64,000 nt of DNA. Origin: Papaver somniferum. Its lineage: Eukaryota > Streptophyta > Magnoliopsida > Ranunculales > Papaveraceae. The notes beneath the pieces were generated by a model. It did no database searches. It was given only the letters and a program-made list of their open reading frames with translations, and had not been told where the DNA came from. The position numbers and the translations under genes were made by a program. The first letter of the stretch is position 1. Every line of letters starts with the position of its first letter. Positions 35,383-45,778 of the stretch are shown here, one piece after another. The DNA is taken from positions 133,704,777-133,768,776 of the forward strand of contig NC_039361.1 of the NCBI RefSeq assembly GCF_003573695.1, written 5' to 3'.

Positions 35383-36292
35383 GAAACTTCTTATGAGAAT
35401 TTATTCTTATGTTTTAAGAAGGATAACTAGGGTTTGGAATAGCAAATACTGTAATTACACATAGCTATTTCAACGATTTTCATTTTGTAATATTTTAGAT
35501 TTATTTATCTAAGTTCTCTTGTGGTTAACTTATTCGAGTCTACCGGATACAAATCTATGTGATTTATTAACGTCCAAAGAAATATTTCTTTTCTTGCAAA
35601 ATTAAGGTCGCCATGTTGTTCTCTTGGGAATGACATCAAATGGGGGAGAGTTCTTAACTGAAATTGTGCTTAATTGTCATATCTTTGTGGGGAGTGCGGC
35701 TGTGGAATATTGTAGGAGTTAACTTGTATCTTTATAAACTCCTTGATGAATACACTAAGTTTCGACTATGTGAAATCATCGAAACAAAGTTGATATGTTC
35801 TCTTTTAGTCATGAGTTATCTTTTTGAGAATTTCATTATAATCCAGTAGTTTTCATACATTTGCAATTTATATTAACAAAAAGTGAGAGAAATATTTGGT
35901 ACTTCACACTACATACATATGGTTTACGGATCATTATGTAAGGGGGAGTGGTTTTCATTGTGAGATGGAAGTACTGACTAAGGGGGAGTGACATAGTATT
36001 ATTTCAAAGTTGTGATGCGATTGGACTTTGATTCTATATAATAATATTATGACATTGTATAACAATGATTGAGAATATCTGTTTTCTTATTGTTATGGCT
36101 ACAGATCTTCAACAACAGTGATGCTGAGTTGACACGTTCAGAATCGCTGGAGTACTTGGAGTAGGGATGAATTCAAAGAATGTTGAAGAGCCAAGAAAAT
36201 CAAGAATGATGAATGAGAAGCTACAAAGTTTATTTATTTTGTAATCCGTATGTATTGATAGTTTTGTCACTAAAGTTGACAAAAGGGGAGAT
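35383..36292 (+). other. Element A 3' internal region with multiple polypurine tracts
   Basis: This is a non-coding 0.9 kb. Purine tracts occur at about 35641 (TGGGGGAGAG), 35941 (AGGGGGAGTGG), 35979 (AAGGGGGAGTGACA) and 36276 (GACAAAAGGGGAGAT), the last directly before the LTR TG at 36293. Confidence 0.65.
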
Positions 36293-37811
36293 TGTTAGAG
36301 CACTGCTCGGTCGAACTCGCAAGTGTTGCTATATCAAGCTTGTTTGTCAAGTTTAGTTGATCAGAACTATATACTCGATTTCTAGTCTACTTGTAGCTAT
36401 GTCTCGGATTAGGATAAATGTGTAGTTGAGCTTTATACTTCATGGTGTTCACCAATTGAAGACGAAGATCTACTGAGGAGCTTGGAGGAACTTCATCAAC
36501 AAAAGGTATGTGGAGACTAAAACTTATCTATAACTTAGAAGTTTATTATATTTTGTCTTCTAATGATACTAAGTCATATAGATATATAAACTTTTAGATT
36601 ATACACATTTGATATTTCGAGTCGAGTTTATCTCGCTTATCTATTTCTTGAAATATGTATTGGAATCTTTTTGCTTTAGCTATGTTCATCATATTCTTAA
36701 CGAGTTTAGTTGGAGACAATTTATTTGTTGGAAACTAAATATTAAGTCAAAAGATGATCATGTGAAAATTACCTTGAACATCTTATATGATTTGTGTGAG
36801 ACAATCATTTGATGTTAATTTGGGAAGTTTCATATTGGTCATTCAATCACTTGAAAATTACTTGAAGCTAATGGAATGTGTGAGATTACCATTGTCGTCT
36901 TCTAAGGATGTTTCAATGGTTGAAATGAGAGTTTAGAACAATTACCCATGTCTGGATGCAACACGGTATGCATACCTAGTATGCGAACTTTTTTGGAATG
37001 ATTCAGGTCTGGAATTCTTGTTTGCGTACCTAGTATGCGAACGGACTTACCTGAGAAGGTATGAAACTCTTGTTTGCGTAGCTAGTTTTCGAACGGGCTT
37101 ACCTGAGTTGGGTCTGGGACAGTTTTTCGCGAACCGGGTTTGCGAATAGCTTGACTAGGCCAAGGTCCGGAGCTGCTATTCGCGTACCTGGTTTACGAAC
37201 ACAGTAGTTAAGTTTTAAAATCAGTAATGTATGATTCTCATACTCATGAACTAAAACATTTATGAATTAAGGAATGCAATCTTTGCAAACCGTGGCTTTA
37301 ATGTTCATGAATTGATTCTTGTATAAGTACTATTTACGATTACGAATCAATGCGATTTTGTTTCAATTTCTTCATATATATTTCTATGAGATAGTGAACC
37401 ATTGAATAACTCTATTTGAAACACAATTAGATTCATTTGATTATCTTTCATGTTTGATTGATCATCATATTTGGTCTAGAAGTGTTAGATGAATATGGTT
37501 AAAACAAAAGTGTTCATATGGATAACTTCGGTTAATAATTATTGAGCAAACTCGATATACACATTTAGGTAAGGTTACCCATATATATATATATAAGGGA
37601 TAACTATAGCAACTGGAAACCTAATCCCGGTACTTTCCCGTGTCCTAGTTGCAAACTAGAGTAGATTCTCCTTTAACCTAGGTTTTTCCAAAACCATATT
37701 AGGTTAACGACTTGAAGAATTCATTTGGGATTCTTGAAGCCAGATCCAACTATTTATCTGTAGTTGCGTATTTTGATCTTACTTGTTATATCGTATTGAG
37801 TTTTATCTTCT
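36293..37811 (+). repeat. Element A 3' LTR, left part
   Basis: It starts TGTTAGAGCACTGCTCGG. Between 36955 and 37200 it has four or five imperfect units around GCGTACCTAGTATGCGAAC. A TATA-like TATATAA lies at 37590-37596. It is cut at CTTCT (37807-37811) by solo LTR F. Confidence 0.85.
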
Positions 37812-38525
37812 TGTTTGAGGGTGAAAACAGTTTCTGCTGATTTCGGTAATTTCGGGTGTGTGGTGAGAAACGATTCTAAACCCTAAACAATGTACTGCAA
37901 GGGAGTACAATAGATTCAAGATATCAATCTGTACAAATCCGACTTAAACCAAGAAATGGCCGTACCAGAATTGCTTCGGTCACAAAGAGGAGGAGAAGGG
38001 TTGGTTTTGGGGAGGGAAGCGAAGAGAGTGTTGAGACCAAAATAGTTGATCCTGTAAGAGTAGTTGTTTTGTGACTTTCATCAGAAAGTGGAAAGCTAAC
38101 AGATGAGAAAGCTAGCAAACGTTTTCTGAATGTTGTATGCTCCTGACCAGAACTTGTTGTTCGGTGGAAATAGGTAAGACCTATTTATACAAGTCGAAGT
38201 GAAACGTACTCTGGTCTCGTAAGAAATGGAAAACAGATGAGTAAATGGGAGGAGGTGGTAACCGGTAACGCCTGGAATTGATGTTCTATAAAATAAAGCG
38301 TTTTACCATTACTCCTTGTATTTACTAACCGCCTCATCCTTATGACACTGTCTTGTAACGGGCGTAGTGTACGACGCACGCTGTAAACCGCCAAACCAAT
38401 ACCCAATGAGCATCCCCCAGTTTGTGGCATGTGTTGATGCCTCGAGTGTTTTCGTGGAAAACATGTAGCATGTTGTTGTTATTTGGAAAGTTGAGCTTGG
38501 GAGACTTGCCGGCTCGGTGGTGACC

Positions 38526-39720
38526 TTCGACGGTCGAGATTTTGCATCTTGAGAGGAAGGGCAGCCGTTGATTATTGTAACCCTTTGTTTGGTAGCCAGT
38601 GGCATGAAAGCATGGACCACATGGCTTTAATATGGCCTAGTTTAGGCGTGGCCAAAAGCTAGGGGTTTTGGCATTGTTTGGGCGCGACCAAATCTAGGGC
38701 TTGGCGTCGAGCCAAAAGGTTGCCCTGTGTTAGTTGGTAACCTTGGACGGCTAAGATATGCGTCTTAGATAGAAACGTGGTCGCCGATTGTTGCAAGCCT
38801 TCGTTTTGGAAGACGTGAAAGGAAGGCCGGCAAGGTATGGTTTAGGCGCAGCAAGGTGGCCGGCACGACATGCCATTGGCACATGTGGCATGGTCGGCAT
38901 GCCTTGGCGCGGTTTAGGCGTGGCCAAAACTAGGGTTTTGGCGTTGGGACAAAGGTTACCATGCGTTGGTTGGTGACCTTGGACGGCTAAGATTTGCATC
39001 TAAGATGGAAGGGTGGTCGTTGATTGTCGCACGCCTTCGTTTTGGCAGCCGTGAGGGGAAGGCCCGCATGGTATGGTTTAGGCGCATCAAGGTGGCTGGC
39101 ACGACATGCCATTGTCACATGTGGAAGCCTTGGCGCGATTTAGGCGTGGCCAAAACTAGGGTTTTGGCATTGGGAAAAAGGTTACCATGCGTTGGTTGGT
39201 GACCTTGGACGGCTAAGATTTGCATCTAAGATGGAAGGGTGGTCGTTGATTGTCGCACGCCTTCGTTTTGGCAGCCGTGAGGGAAAGGCCGACATGGTAT
39301 GGATTAGGCACGGCAAGGTGGCTGGCACGTCATGCCATTGGCACATGTGGCATGGTCGTCATGCCTTGGTGCGGTTTAGGCGTGTCCAAAACTAGGGTTT
39401 TGGCGCTGGGCCAAAGGTTACCATGCGTTGGTTGGTGACCTTGGACGGTTAAGATTTGCATCTAAGATGGAAGGGTGGTCGTTGATTGTCGTACGCCTTC
39501 GTATTGGCAGCTGTGAGGGGAAGGCCGACATGGTATGGTTTAGGCGCGGCAAGGTGGTTGGCACGGCATGCCATTGGAACATGTTGCATGGTCAACATTC
39601 CTTGGCGCGGTTTAGGCGTGGGCGTTGGGCCAGAGGTTACCATGCGTTGGTTGGTGACCTTGGACGGCTAAGATTTCCATTTAAGATGGAAGGGTGGCCG
39701 TTGATTGTCGCACGCCTTCG
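38526..39720 (-). repeat. Tandem repeat of about 225 bp in solo LTR F
   Basis: Cores reading TTGGACGGCTAAGAT on the plus strand occur at 38526 (variant TTCGACGG), 38743, 38979, 39205, 39441 and 39660, a spacing of 217-236 bp. The middle units are very alike. This is the same LTR zone and a similar period as the ~220-bp array of B. Confidence 0.85.
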
Positions 39721-39734
39721 TTTTGGTAGCCAGC

Positions 39735-40115
39735 GGCATGTAGCGGGGTCGGCATGGCTTTGGCATGGAATCGTGGCTGGCATGGTTGGCATGCCTTGGC
39801 ACGGAGACATGGCTGGCATGGTTTGCCATTGGCACGGTGACGCGGATGGCATGGTTGGCATGCTTTGGAGCGGAGACGTGGCTGGCATGGTTTTCCATTG
39901 GCACGGTGGTGCGGTTGGCATGCCTTGGCGCGGAGACGTGGCTGGCATGGTTTGCCGTTGGCACGGTGGTGCGGCTGGCATGGTTGACATGCCTTGGCGC
40001 GGAGATGTGGCTGGAACGGCTTACTATTGGCACGGTGGCACGGTTGGCATGGTTGGCATGTTTTAGCGCGAAGACGTGGCTTGCATGGTTTTCCATTGGC
40101 ACAGTGGTGTAAGAA
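39735..40115 (-). repeat. GC-rich 69-bp minisatellite in solo LTR F
   Basis: Units around GAGACGTGGCTGGCATGG at 39804, 39873, 39933, 40002 and 40071, spaced 69, 60, 69 and 69 bp, with a shorter GGCATGGTTGGCATG motif inside. Much richer in G+C than its surroundings. Confidence 0.85.
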
Positions 40116-40328
40116 TTTAGGGTTTGGTGTACGAAGGTGATTTCGGTCAATACTAAGGGTTCTACCGTGGAACATGACACATATATATGTAAAAAAAAGG
40201 TACCCTGGTAATTCTTACGTAGGCGTGTTGAATGATTCAATAAATGCGCTAGTGGTCCTAGTAACGTCATGTCAGATGTAAGGTTTTACGATTTTTATCC
40301 TAAGCTAAAAACCACCATCAACACTTCT

Positions 40329-41213
40329 CTAAGATTTACTCGAGATTTATCTCCGATATGTAAGATATAAAAAGTAATCACAATAGTTATTCGTATCAGA
40401 CTCTTGTGATTCTGCAATAATTTTTTTGTTAATCAGTTGGGTTATTGTGAGGTGATTGATATTTCTAGGCTGCTCTTCAGGAGTATAAGACCGGATTATC
40501 AATTGGTTCTTGTTCACCTTGATTTATCAAAAGAAGGAACAAAAACCGAATAAAGAATAGACATATATGTGTAAGAAAAATTTGTTTATAAGTCTTCGAC
40601 TTTGGGTCGTAGAAACTCTTAGTTGTGGGTGAGATCAGCTAAGGGAATCTAATGCGCAGAATCTGACGTGGTTCTAGAGGCGTAAGGAACGCGACTGTAC
40701 CTTAATCGGCGTGAGACTTGATTAGGACTCAACTACATTCCAGTCTGAAGTTAACTTGTAGTAGGCTAGTGTCTGTAGCTTCTTAATACAGTGTGGTGTT
40801 CAAAGCTGGACTAGGTCCCGGGGGTTTTCTGCATTTGCAGTTTCCTCGTTAACAAAATTTCTGGTGTCTGTGTTATTTCTTTTCCACATTATATTTGTTT
40901 ATATAATTGAAATATCACAGGTTGTGCGTTGTTCAATCAGTTGATAACCGACCTTGATTGTTGGATAGAACTTGATTGAGACTTGGGCATTGGTCTTTGG
41001 TACCGTCCAATTTTTTTCTCATATCAATCAGGCTCACGGATTTCTATCTGTTCGATTTGTTGATTGTGTTGAGAAATAAATATAAAGCTCTTGGATATAT
41101 TTCTTGATTGAGTCTCACTTTTAAGTTGCTGCTCTCAGAATTATATTGGAGTTTAGTCCATACAGACTACCAAACGAATTATTGGGTGTGGTTGTTATAT
41201 CCCCGCTTTTTCA
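40329..41213 (+). repeat. Element A 3' LTR, right part
   Basis: It resumes after F's target duplication. It contains the GGGTTTTCTGCATTTGC block shared with P and E, and ends TTTTTCA at 41213. The last 146 bp match A's 5' LTR tail. Confidence 0.85.
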
Positions 41214-41637
41214 GATACAACGGGGATTACGGACTCAACTATATTGAGCTAAGGTAATGAAAACTAGAAAAGGGAATACAATTTGGAAACAAAAGTCAGA
41301 ATTAATGTCCACCGTATCATGGAGATGTGTCTTAAGGCATAATAATAGTTTGTTAGTATGTGGTATTTGAATCTTTAAATTTGTAATGAAGTTCCTGAAT
41401 CTTGATCATTTTCTAGTACAAGGTTTCTTTAATGAACCTGCTGTTATAGATGCTTAGTATTTTCATTACAATAAGGTCAAACGCTGTCCTTGGAAGAGAT
41501 ATATTTGGATGCTTAATCTTCGAACAATAAAAGCACTGGATATGAAGATGCTATAACTCAATTCTGCCGCAACTATACTAACTACTATAAAGATAAGACT
41601 GAGATGTTTAAATGGGTTTTCATAGATGCAACTAAAA
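41214..41637. other. Unassigned 424 bp between A and the inverted LTR pair
   Basis: It does not match any other part of the window that I can see, and no ORF or motif is recognised. GATAC directly after A's LTR would be A's right target duplication; its partner lies outside the window. It may be older host DNA or part of an unrelated element. Confidence 0.4.
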
Positions 41638-43788
41638 CTGTTAGAGCATTGCTCGGTCGAACTCGCAAGAATTGCTATCTTAAGCTTGTTGTCAAGTGTA
41701 GTTGCCAAAACTATAAGTCTTGATTTCTAGTCTACTTATAGCTAAGTCTCGGATTAGGATGTGTAGTTGAGCATTAGACTTCACGACGTTCATCGATTGA
41801 AGACGAAGAACTACTAAGGGGAGATTGGGGGACTTCATCAACAAAAGGTATGTGGAAACTTGAATTCATCTATCACTCAAACGTCTATCTACTCTATCTC
41901 CTATTTGAGACAAAATTCGTATAGTTATATATACTTCATTTATATACATTTGATATTTCGAGCTGAGTTTAACTCGCTTACATATTTCTCGAAATATGTG
42001 TTGGTAAGCTTTCGCTTTAACCAAGTTCATCTTATACTCTTGACGAAAGTCAAAAGATGATCATATGAAAATCACCTACTAACATCTTACATGATTTGTG
42101 TGATACAGTCATTTAATGTAGACTCAGAATGTTTCGTATTGATTATTTCAATAACTTGAAAATCAATTTGATGCTAATAATTAGTGAAAACTACTATTAT
42201 CATCCTCTAAGAAAGTTTCAATGATCGAAATAGAATTTAGAACAAATGGATTTAAGTATAGTATGTGTACTTGCATATATGTAACCCATGTCTGGAAACC
42301 ATGGTATGCATACACGTAAGCGTACTTGTTGATTTTGATCAAGTCCGGGAACCTAGTATGCAAACCGGTACGCGTACTGGCGTAAGGTTCAGGTCCGAGA
42401 ATTTCTGTTGAGTTTGGATGGTATGCATACCAGTTCGCTTATTGGCGAAACTCAAACTTGGTCCGGCTACTTAGGTACGCATACCCGTACACATACCTAA
42501 GTGGATGATGTTCTAAAATCGGGTTGTTCATGAACTTATACATTTATATAATAAGGAATGCAATCTTTTGCAAACCTTGGCTATAATGTTCATGACTTGA
42601 TTCGAGCTAATCAAAATCGATTTTGCTTCAATTGTATCTTGTACATTTCTATGCGAACATAAACAATTGAACAACTCTAGAACTAGTTTCATTTGAGTCA
42701 TTTGAACTAGTTATGGTTAATATGAATAAGGTTGATATGAAAGTGTTCATATGGATAACTTCGGTTAACTATTGTTGATCCAACAAGGTATATACGTTTA
42801 GGTACGGTTACTCATATCTAAATGAAGGTACATTTCACTTGTGTATAACAAGCTAAGTTCGATATAACAGTTGAAAGATATTAGCTTGAGTCTAATCATA
42901 TTTTCATCTAACGATGAATATTGAATACTTTGTTACCAAGGTAACATTGATTGCAAACCCTGATATAAAGACTATATAAAGGAGAACTCTAGAAACTGAG
43001 AAACCTAATCCCCACACCTCCTATGTGATACTAGTTGCGACTATAGTCGATTCTCCTTTAACCTTAGGTTTTTCACGAAACCCTGTAGGTTAACGATTTA
43101 AAGACTTCATTAGGATTGTGAAGCCAGACCCAACTATTTTCTTTGTAGTTGCATGATCTAATCTTGCATCTTCTATCGTGATTGAGTACTATCTTCTTTA
43201 AGATTGGATCGAGATTTATTCTCCGATAGGCAAGATAAAAAGTAATCACAAACATATTCGTCTCATCGTTTGTGACTCCACAATATCTTGTTTCGCTACC
43301 ACACGATTAAGATTATTGTGAGGTGATTGGTATTTCTAGGCTGTTCTTCGGGAATATAAGTCTGGTATATCAATTGGCTCCTGTTCACCTTGATTTATCA
43401 AAAGACGGAACAAAACTCATAGGTTTATCTATGGGATATATACTTATCTATATAATAAACTTTTCTGTGTGAAACAGATTTGTTTATCAAGTCTTCGACT
43501 TTGGGTCGTAGCAACTCCTAGTTGTGGGTGAGATCAGCTAAAGGAATCCAGTGCGTAGAGTCCTGCTGGGATTCAGAGAAGTATAGAGCGCAACTATACC
43601 TTGATCAGTGTTAGATTGATTAGGGCTCCACTACATTCCAGTCTGAAGTTAACTTGGAGTAGGCTAGTGTCTGTAACGGCTTAATACAATATGGTGTACA
43701 AATCTGGACTAGATCCCGGGGTTTTTCTGCATTTGCGGTTTCCTCGTTAATAAATTTTTTGGTGTCTGTATTATTTCTTTTCCACAAA
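41638..43788 (+). repeat. P left arm: copia LTR, 3' truncated
   Basis: It aligns with A's 3' LTR from its TG start up to TTTCTTTTCCAC, which in A (about 40892) is followed by roughly 320 bp more. A TATATAAA box lies at 42973-42980. Imperfect GTATGCATAC-type units lie at 42300-42510. Confidence 0.8.
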
Positions 43789-45774
43789 TGCAGAAAAACC
43801 CCGGGGACCTAGTCCAGATTGAACACACACTGTATTAAGCCGCTACAAACACTATCCTACTACAAACTAACTTCGTTATGGACTGTAGTTGAACCCCAAT
43901 CAATCTCACACTGATCCAAGGTACAGTTGCGCTCCTTACATCTCTGGTCCCAGCAGGATACTACACACTTGATTCCCTTAGCTGATCTCACCCACAACTA
44001 AGAGTTGCTACGAACCAAAGTCGAAGACTTTAATAAACAAATCTGTATCACATAGAAAAGTCTACGGTAATAGATAAATCCGTCTCTCACAGAAATACCT
44101 ACGAGTTTTGTGCCGTATTTTGATAAATCAAGGTGAACAGGAACCAATTGATAACCCAGACTTATATTCCCGAAGAACAACCTAGTATTATCAATCACCT
44201 CATAATAATCTTAATCGACGCGATGAAAGAATATATTGTGGAGTCACAAACGATGAGACAAAGATGTTTGTGACTAATTTTATATCTTTCCTATCGGAGA
44301 TATCAATCTCAAGCCAATCTTTGCGATTGTACTCGTACGATAGAAACAACAAGATCAGATCGCACAACTACGAGAAAGTAGTATCGGTCCGGCTTCACAA
44401 TCACAATGAAGTCTTTAAGTCGTTAACCTGGTTTTAGAGAAGAAACCAAAGGTTAAAGGAGAATCGACTCTAGCTTACACAACTAGTATCACACGTAAGG
44501 TGTGGGGATTAGGTTTCCTAGTTGCTAGAGTTCTCCCTTATATAGTCTTTCAAATCAGGGTTTGTAATCAATGTTAGCTTGGTAACAAAGCATTCAATAT
44601 TCACCGTTAGATGAAAACCTGGTTAGATTTAAGCTAATATCTTTCAACAGTTAGATCGAAAACCTAGCTTGTTACACACAAATGAAATGCACGTTTCTAG
44701 GTTTGTGTAACCGTACCCAAACATGTACATTTGTTGGTTCAACAATAGTTGACCAAATGGTAATCCATATGAGCACTTTCATATCAACCATATTCTTCTT
44801 CCCCATAACTAGTTCAAATGACTCAAATGAACTAGTTATAGAGTTGTTCAATTGCAAGGAAATTTTATGTAACTATACAAGACACAATCGAAGCAAAAAC
44901 GATTTGGTTCACTCGAATCGGTTCATGAACTTTATATCCACGGTTTGCAATTTGCATTCCTTAGTTTATATAAACATGAGTTCACAAACAATCGTCTTTA
45001 GATATAACTTAACTCAAGTTCGCGGACTGGGTTCGCGGACTTAAGTTCCCGGAAGGAGTTCTAAAACTCCAGCAGATTTTCTCGGGTCGAGAACTTCCGC
45101 CAGTTCACGGACTGGGTTCGCGGACTTAGTTCACGGCTCTTGTTCCGGTTCTCTTGATCAACAAAATTCGCAAACTTCGGTTCAAGGAATAAGGACTTAT
45201 ACATATATGTGTTTCCACAACAATGCTTATATCCAACATTGGTTATGTAATCTAAACTCTCATTTCAATCATTGAAACATTCTTAGAGGACGTTATATAG
45301 TTGTTATTCAAAAACCATTTGTCGTCAAAGCAATTTTCAAAGTGATTGAAACATAACATGAATTTCGTAACTAGGTAAAGATGAACTTGGCCAAAGCAAA
45401 AGCTTACCAACATATATTTCGAGAAATAGATAGGTGAGATAAACTCGGCTCGAAATACCAAATGTGTATAATCAAAGTCTATATAGCAAACGACTTTTGT
45501 CTCAAGATAGGAGTTAAATAGACTTTTGAGTGATAGATAAGTTCAAGTCTCAACATACCTTTTAGTCGATGAAGTTACACCGGTTCCTTGAGTAGTTCTT
45601 CGTCTTGTATGATAATCCGCCATGGAGTTCTTGAGCTCAACTACACTTTCTATCCTAGTCCGAGACTTAGTTATAGTAGACTAGAATTCAAGACTTATAT
45701 TTTTGATCACTAACATTAAGAAACATGCTTGAGATAGCAACGCATGCGAGTTCGACCGAGCAATGCTCTAACAC
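43789..45774 (-). repeat. P right arm: copia LTR in minus orientation, 3' truncated
   Basis: Read on the minus strand it starts TGTTAGAGCATTGCTCGG and stops at TTTTTCTGCATTT, slightly before the left arm's break. The minus-strand TATATAAG is at 44537-44544. It has its own set of units (GTTCGCGGACTTAAGTTC type, 45015-45140). Confidence 0.8.
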
Positions 45775-45778
45775 TCCA

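Larger units (their letters stand above)
37812..40323 (-). mobile_element. Element F: solo LTR of a Tat-like element, minus strand (2512 bp)
   Basis: The left end TGTTTGAGGG is the reverse complement of B's LTR end. The right end CCACCATCAACA is the reverse complement of B's LTR start. The target duplication CTTCT is perfect (37807-37811 and 40324-40328). No internal region is present, so the element was reduced to one LTR by LTR-LTR recombination. The TATA box in minus orientation is at 38182-38189. Its middle carries two repeat arrays. Open frames 38185-40270, including a 212-aa one, are produced by the GC-rich repeats. Confidence 0.93.
6738..41213 (+). mobile_element. Element A: non-autonomous copia-like (Sirevirus-like) retrotransposon, host of the nest
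   Basis: The surviving parts, in order, are: 5' LTR tail 6738-6883; Met-type primer site 6886-6900; gag 6949-8120 and 24550-24942; second ORF 25311-25451 and 35140-35382; polypurine-rich 3' region 35383-36292; and 3' LTR 36293-37811 and 40329-41213. The gaps are filled by B, E and F, with D on the left. The last 146 bp of both LTRs align. No pol domain is found between gag and the second ORF. The 5' LTR start and A's own target duplication cannot be seen because that end is beyond D. Confidence 0.85.
41638..45774. mobile_element. P: two truncated copia LTRs fused tail to tail (about 4.1 kb inverted repeat)
   Basis: The left end TGTTAGAGCATTGCTCGG is mirrored by the right end CCGAGCAATGCTCTAACA. 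The arms correspond along their length (TATA boxes, TTTTTCTGCATTT block) and meet near 43788. The arms differ noticeably (perhaps a fifth of positions by eye), so they are not a recent fold-back. No matching target duplication flanks the pair (AAAAC left, CTCCA right). Both arms are related to A's 3' LTR and lack the LTR end. Confidence 0.8.

Noticed and set aside
39428..40270. Long open frames on both strands (up to 212 aa) in solo LTR F
   Set aside because: They follow the GC-rich 69-bp and ~225-bp repeats, show only repeat-derived composition, and lie inside an LTR with clear ends and target duplication.
41638..45774. P as a DNA transposon with 2-kb terminal inverted repeats
   Set aside because: The arms are recognisable copia LTRs with TATA boxes, and no target duplication flanks the pair.
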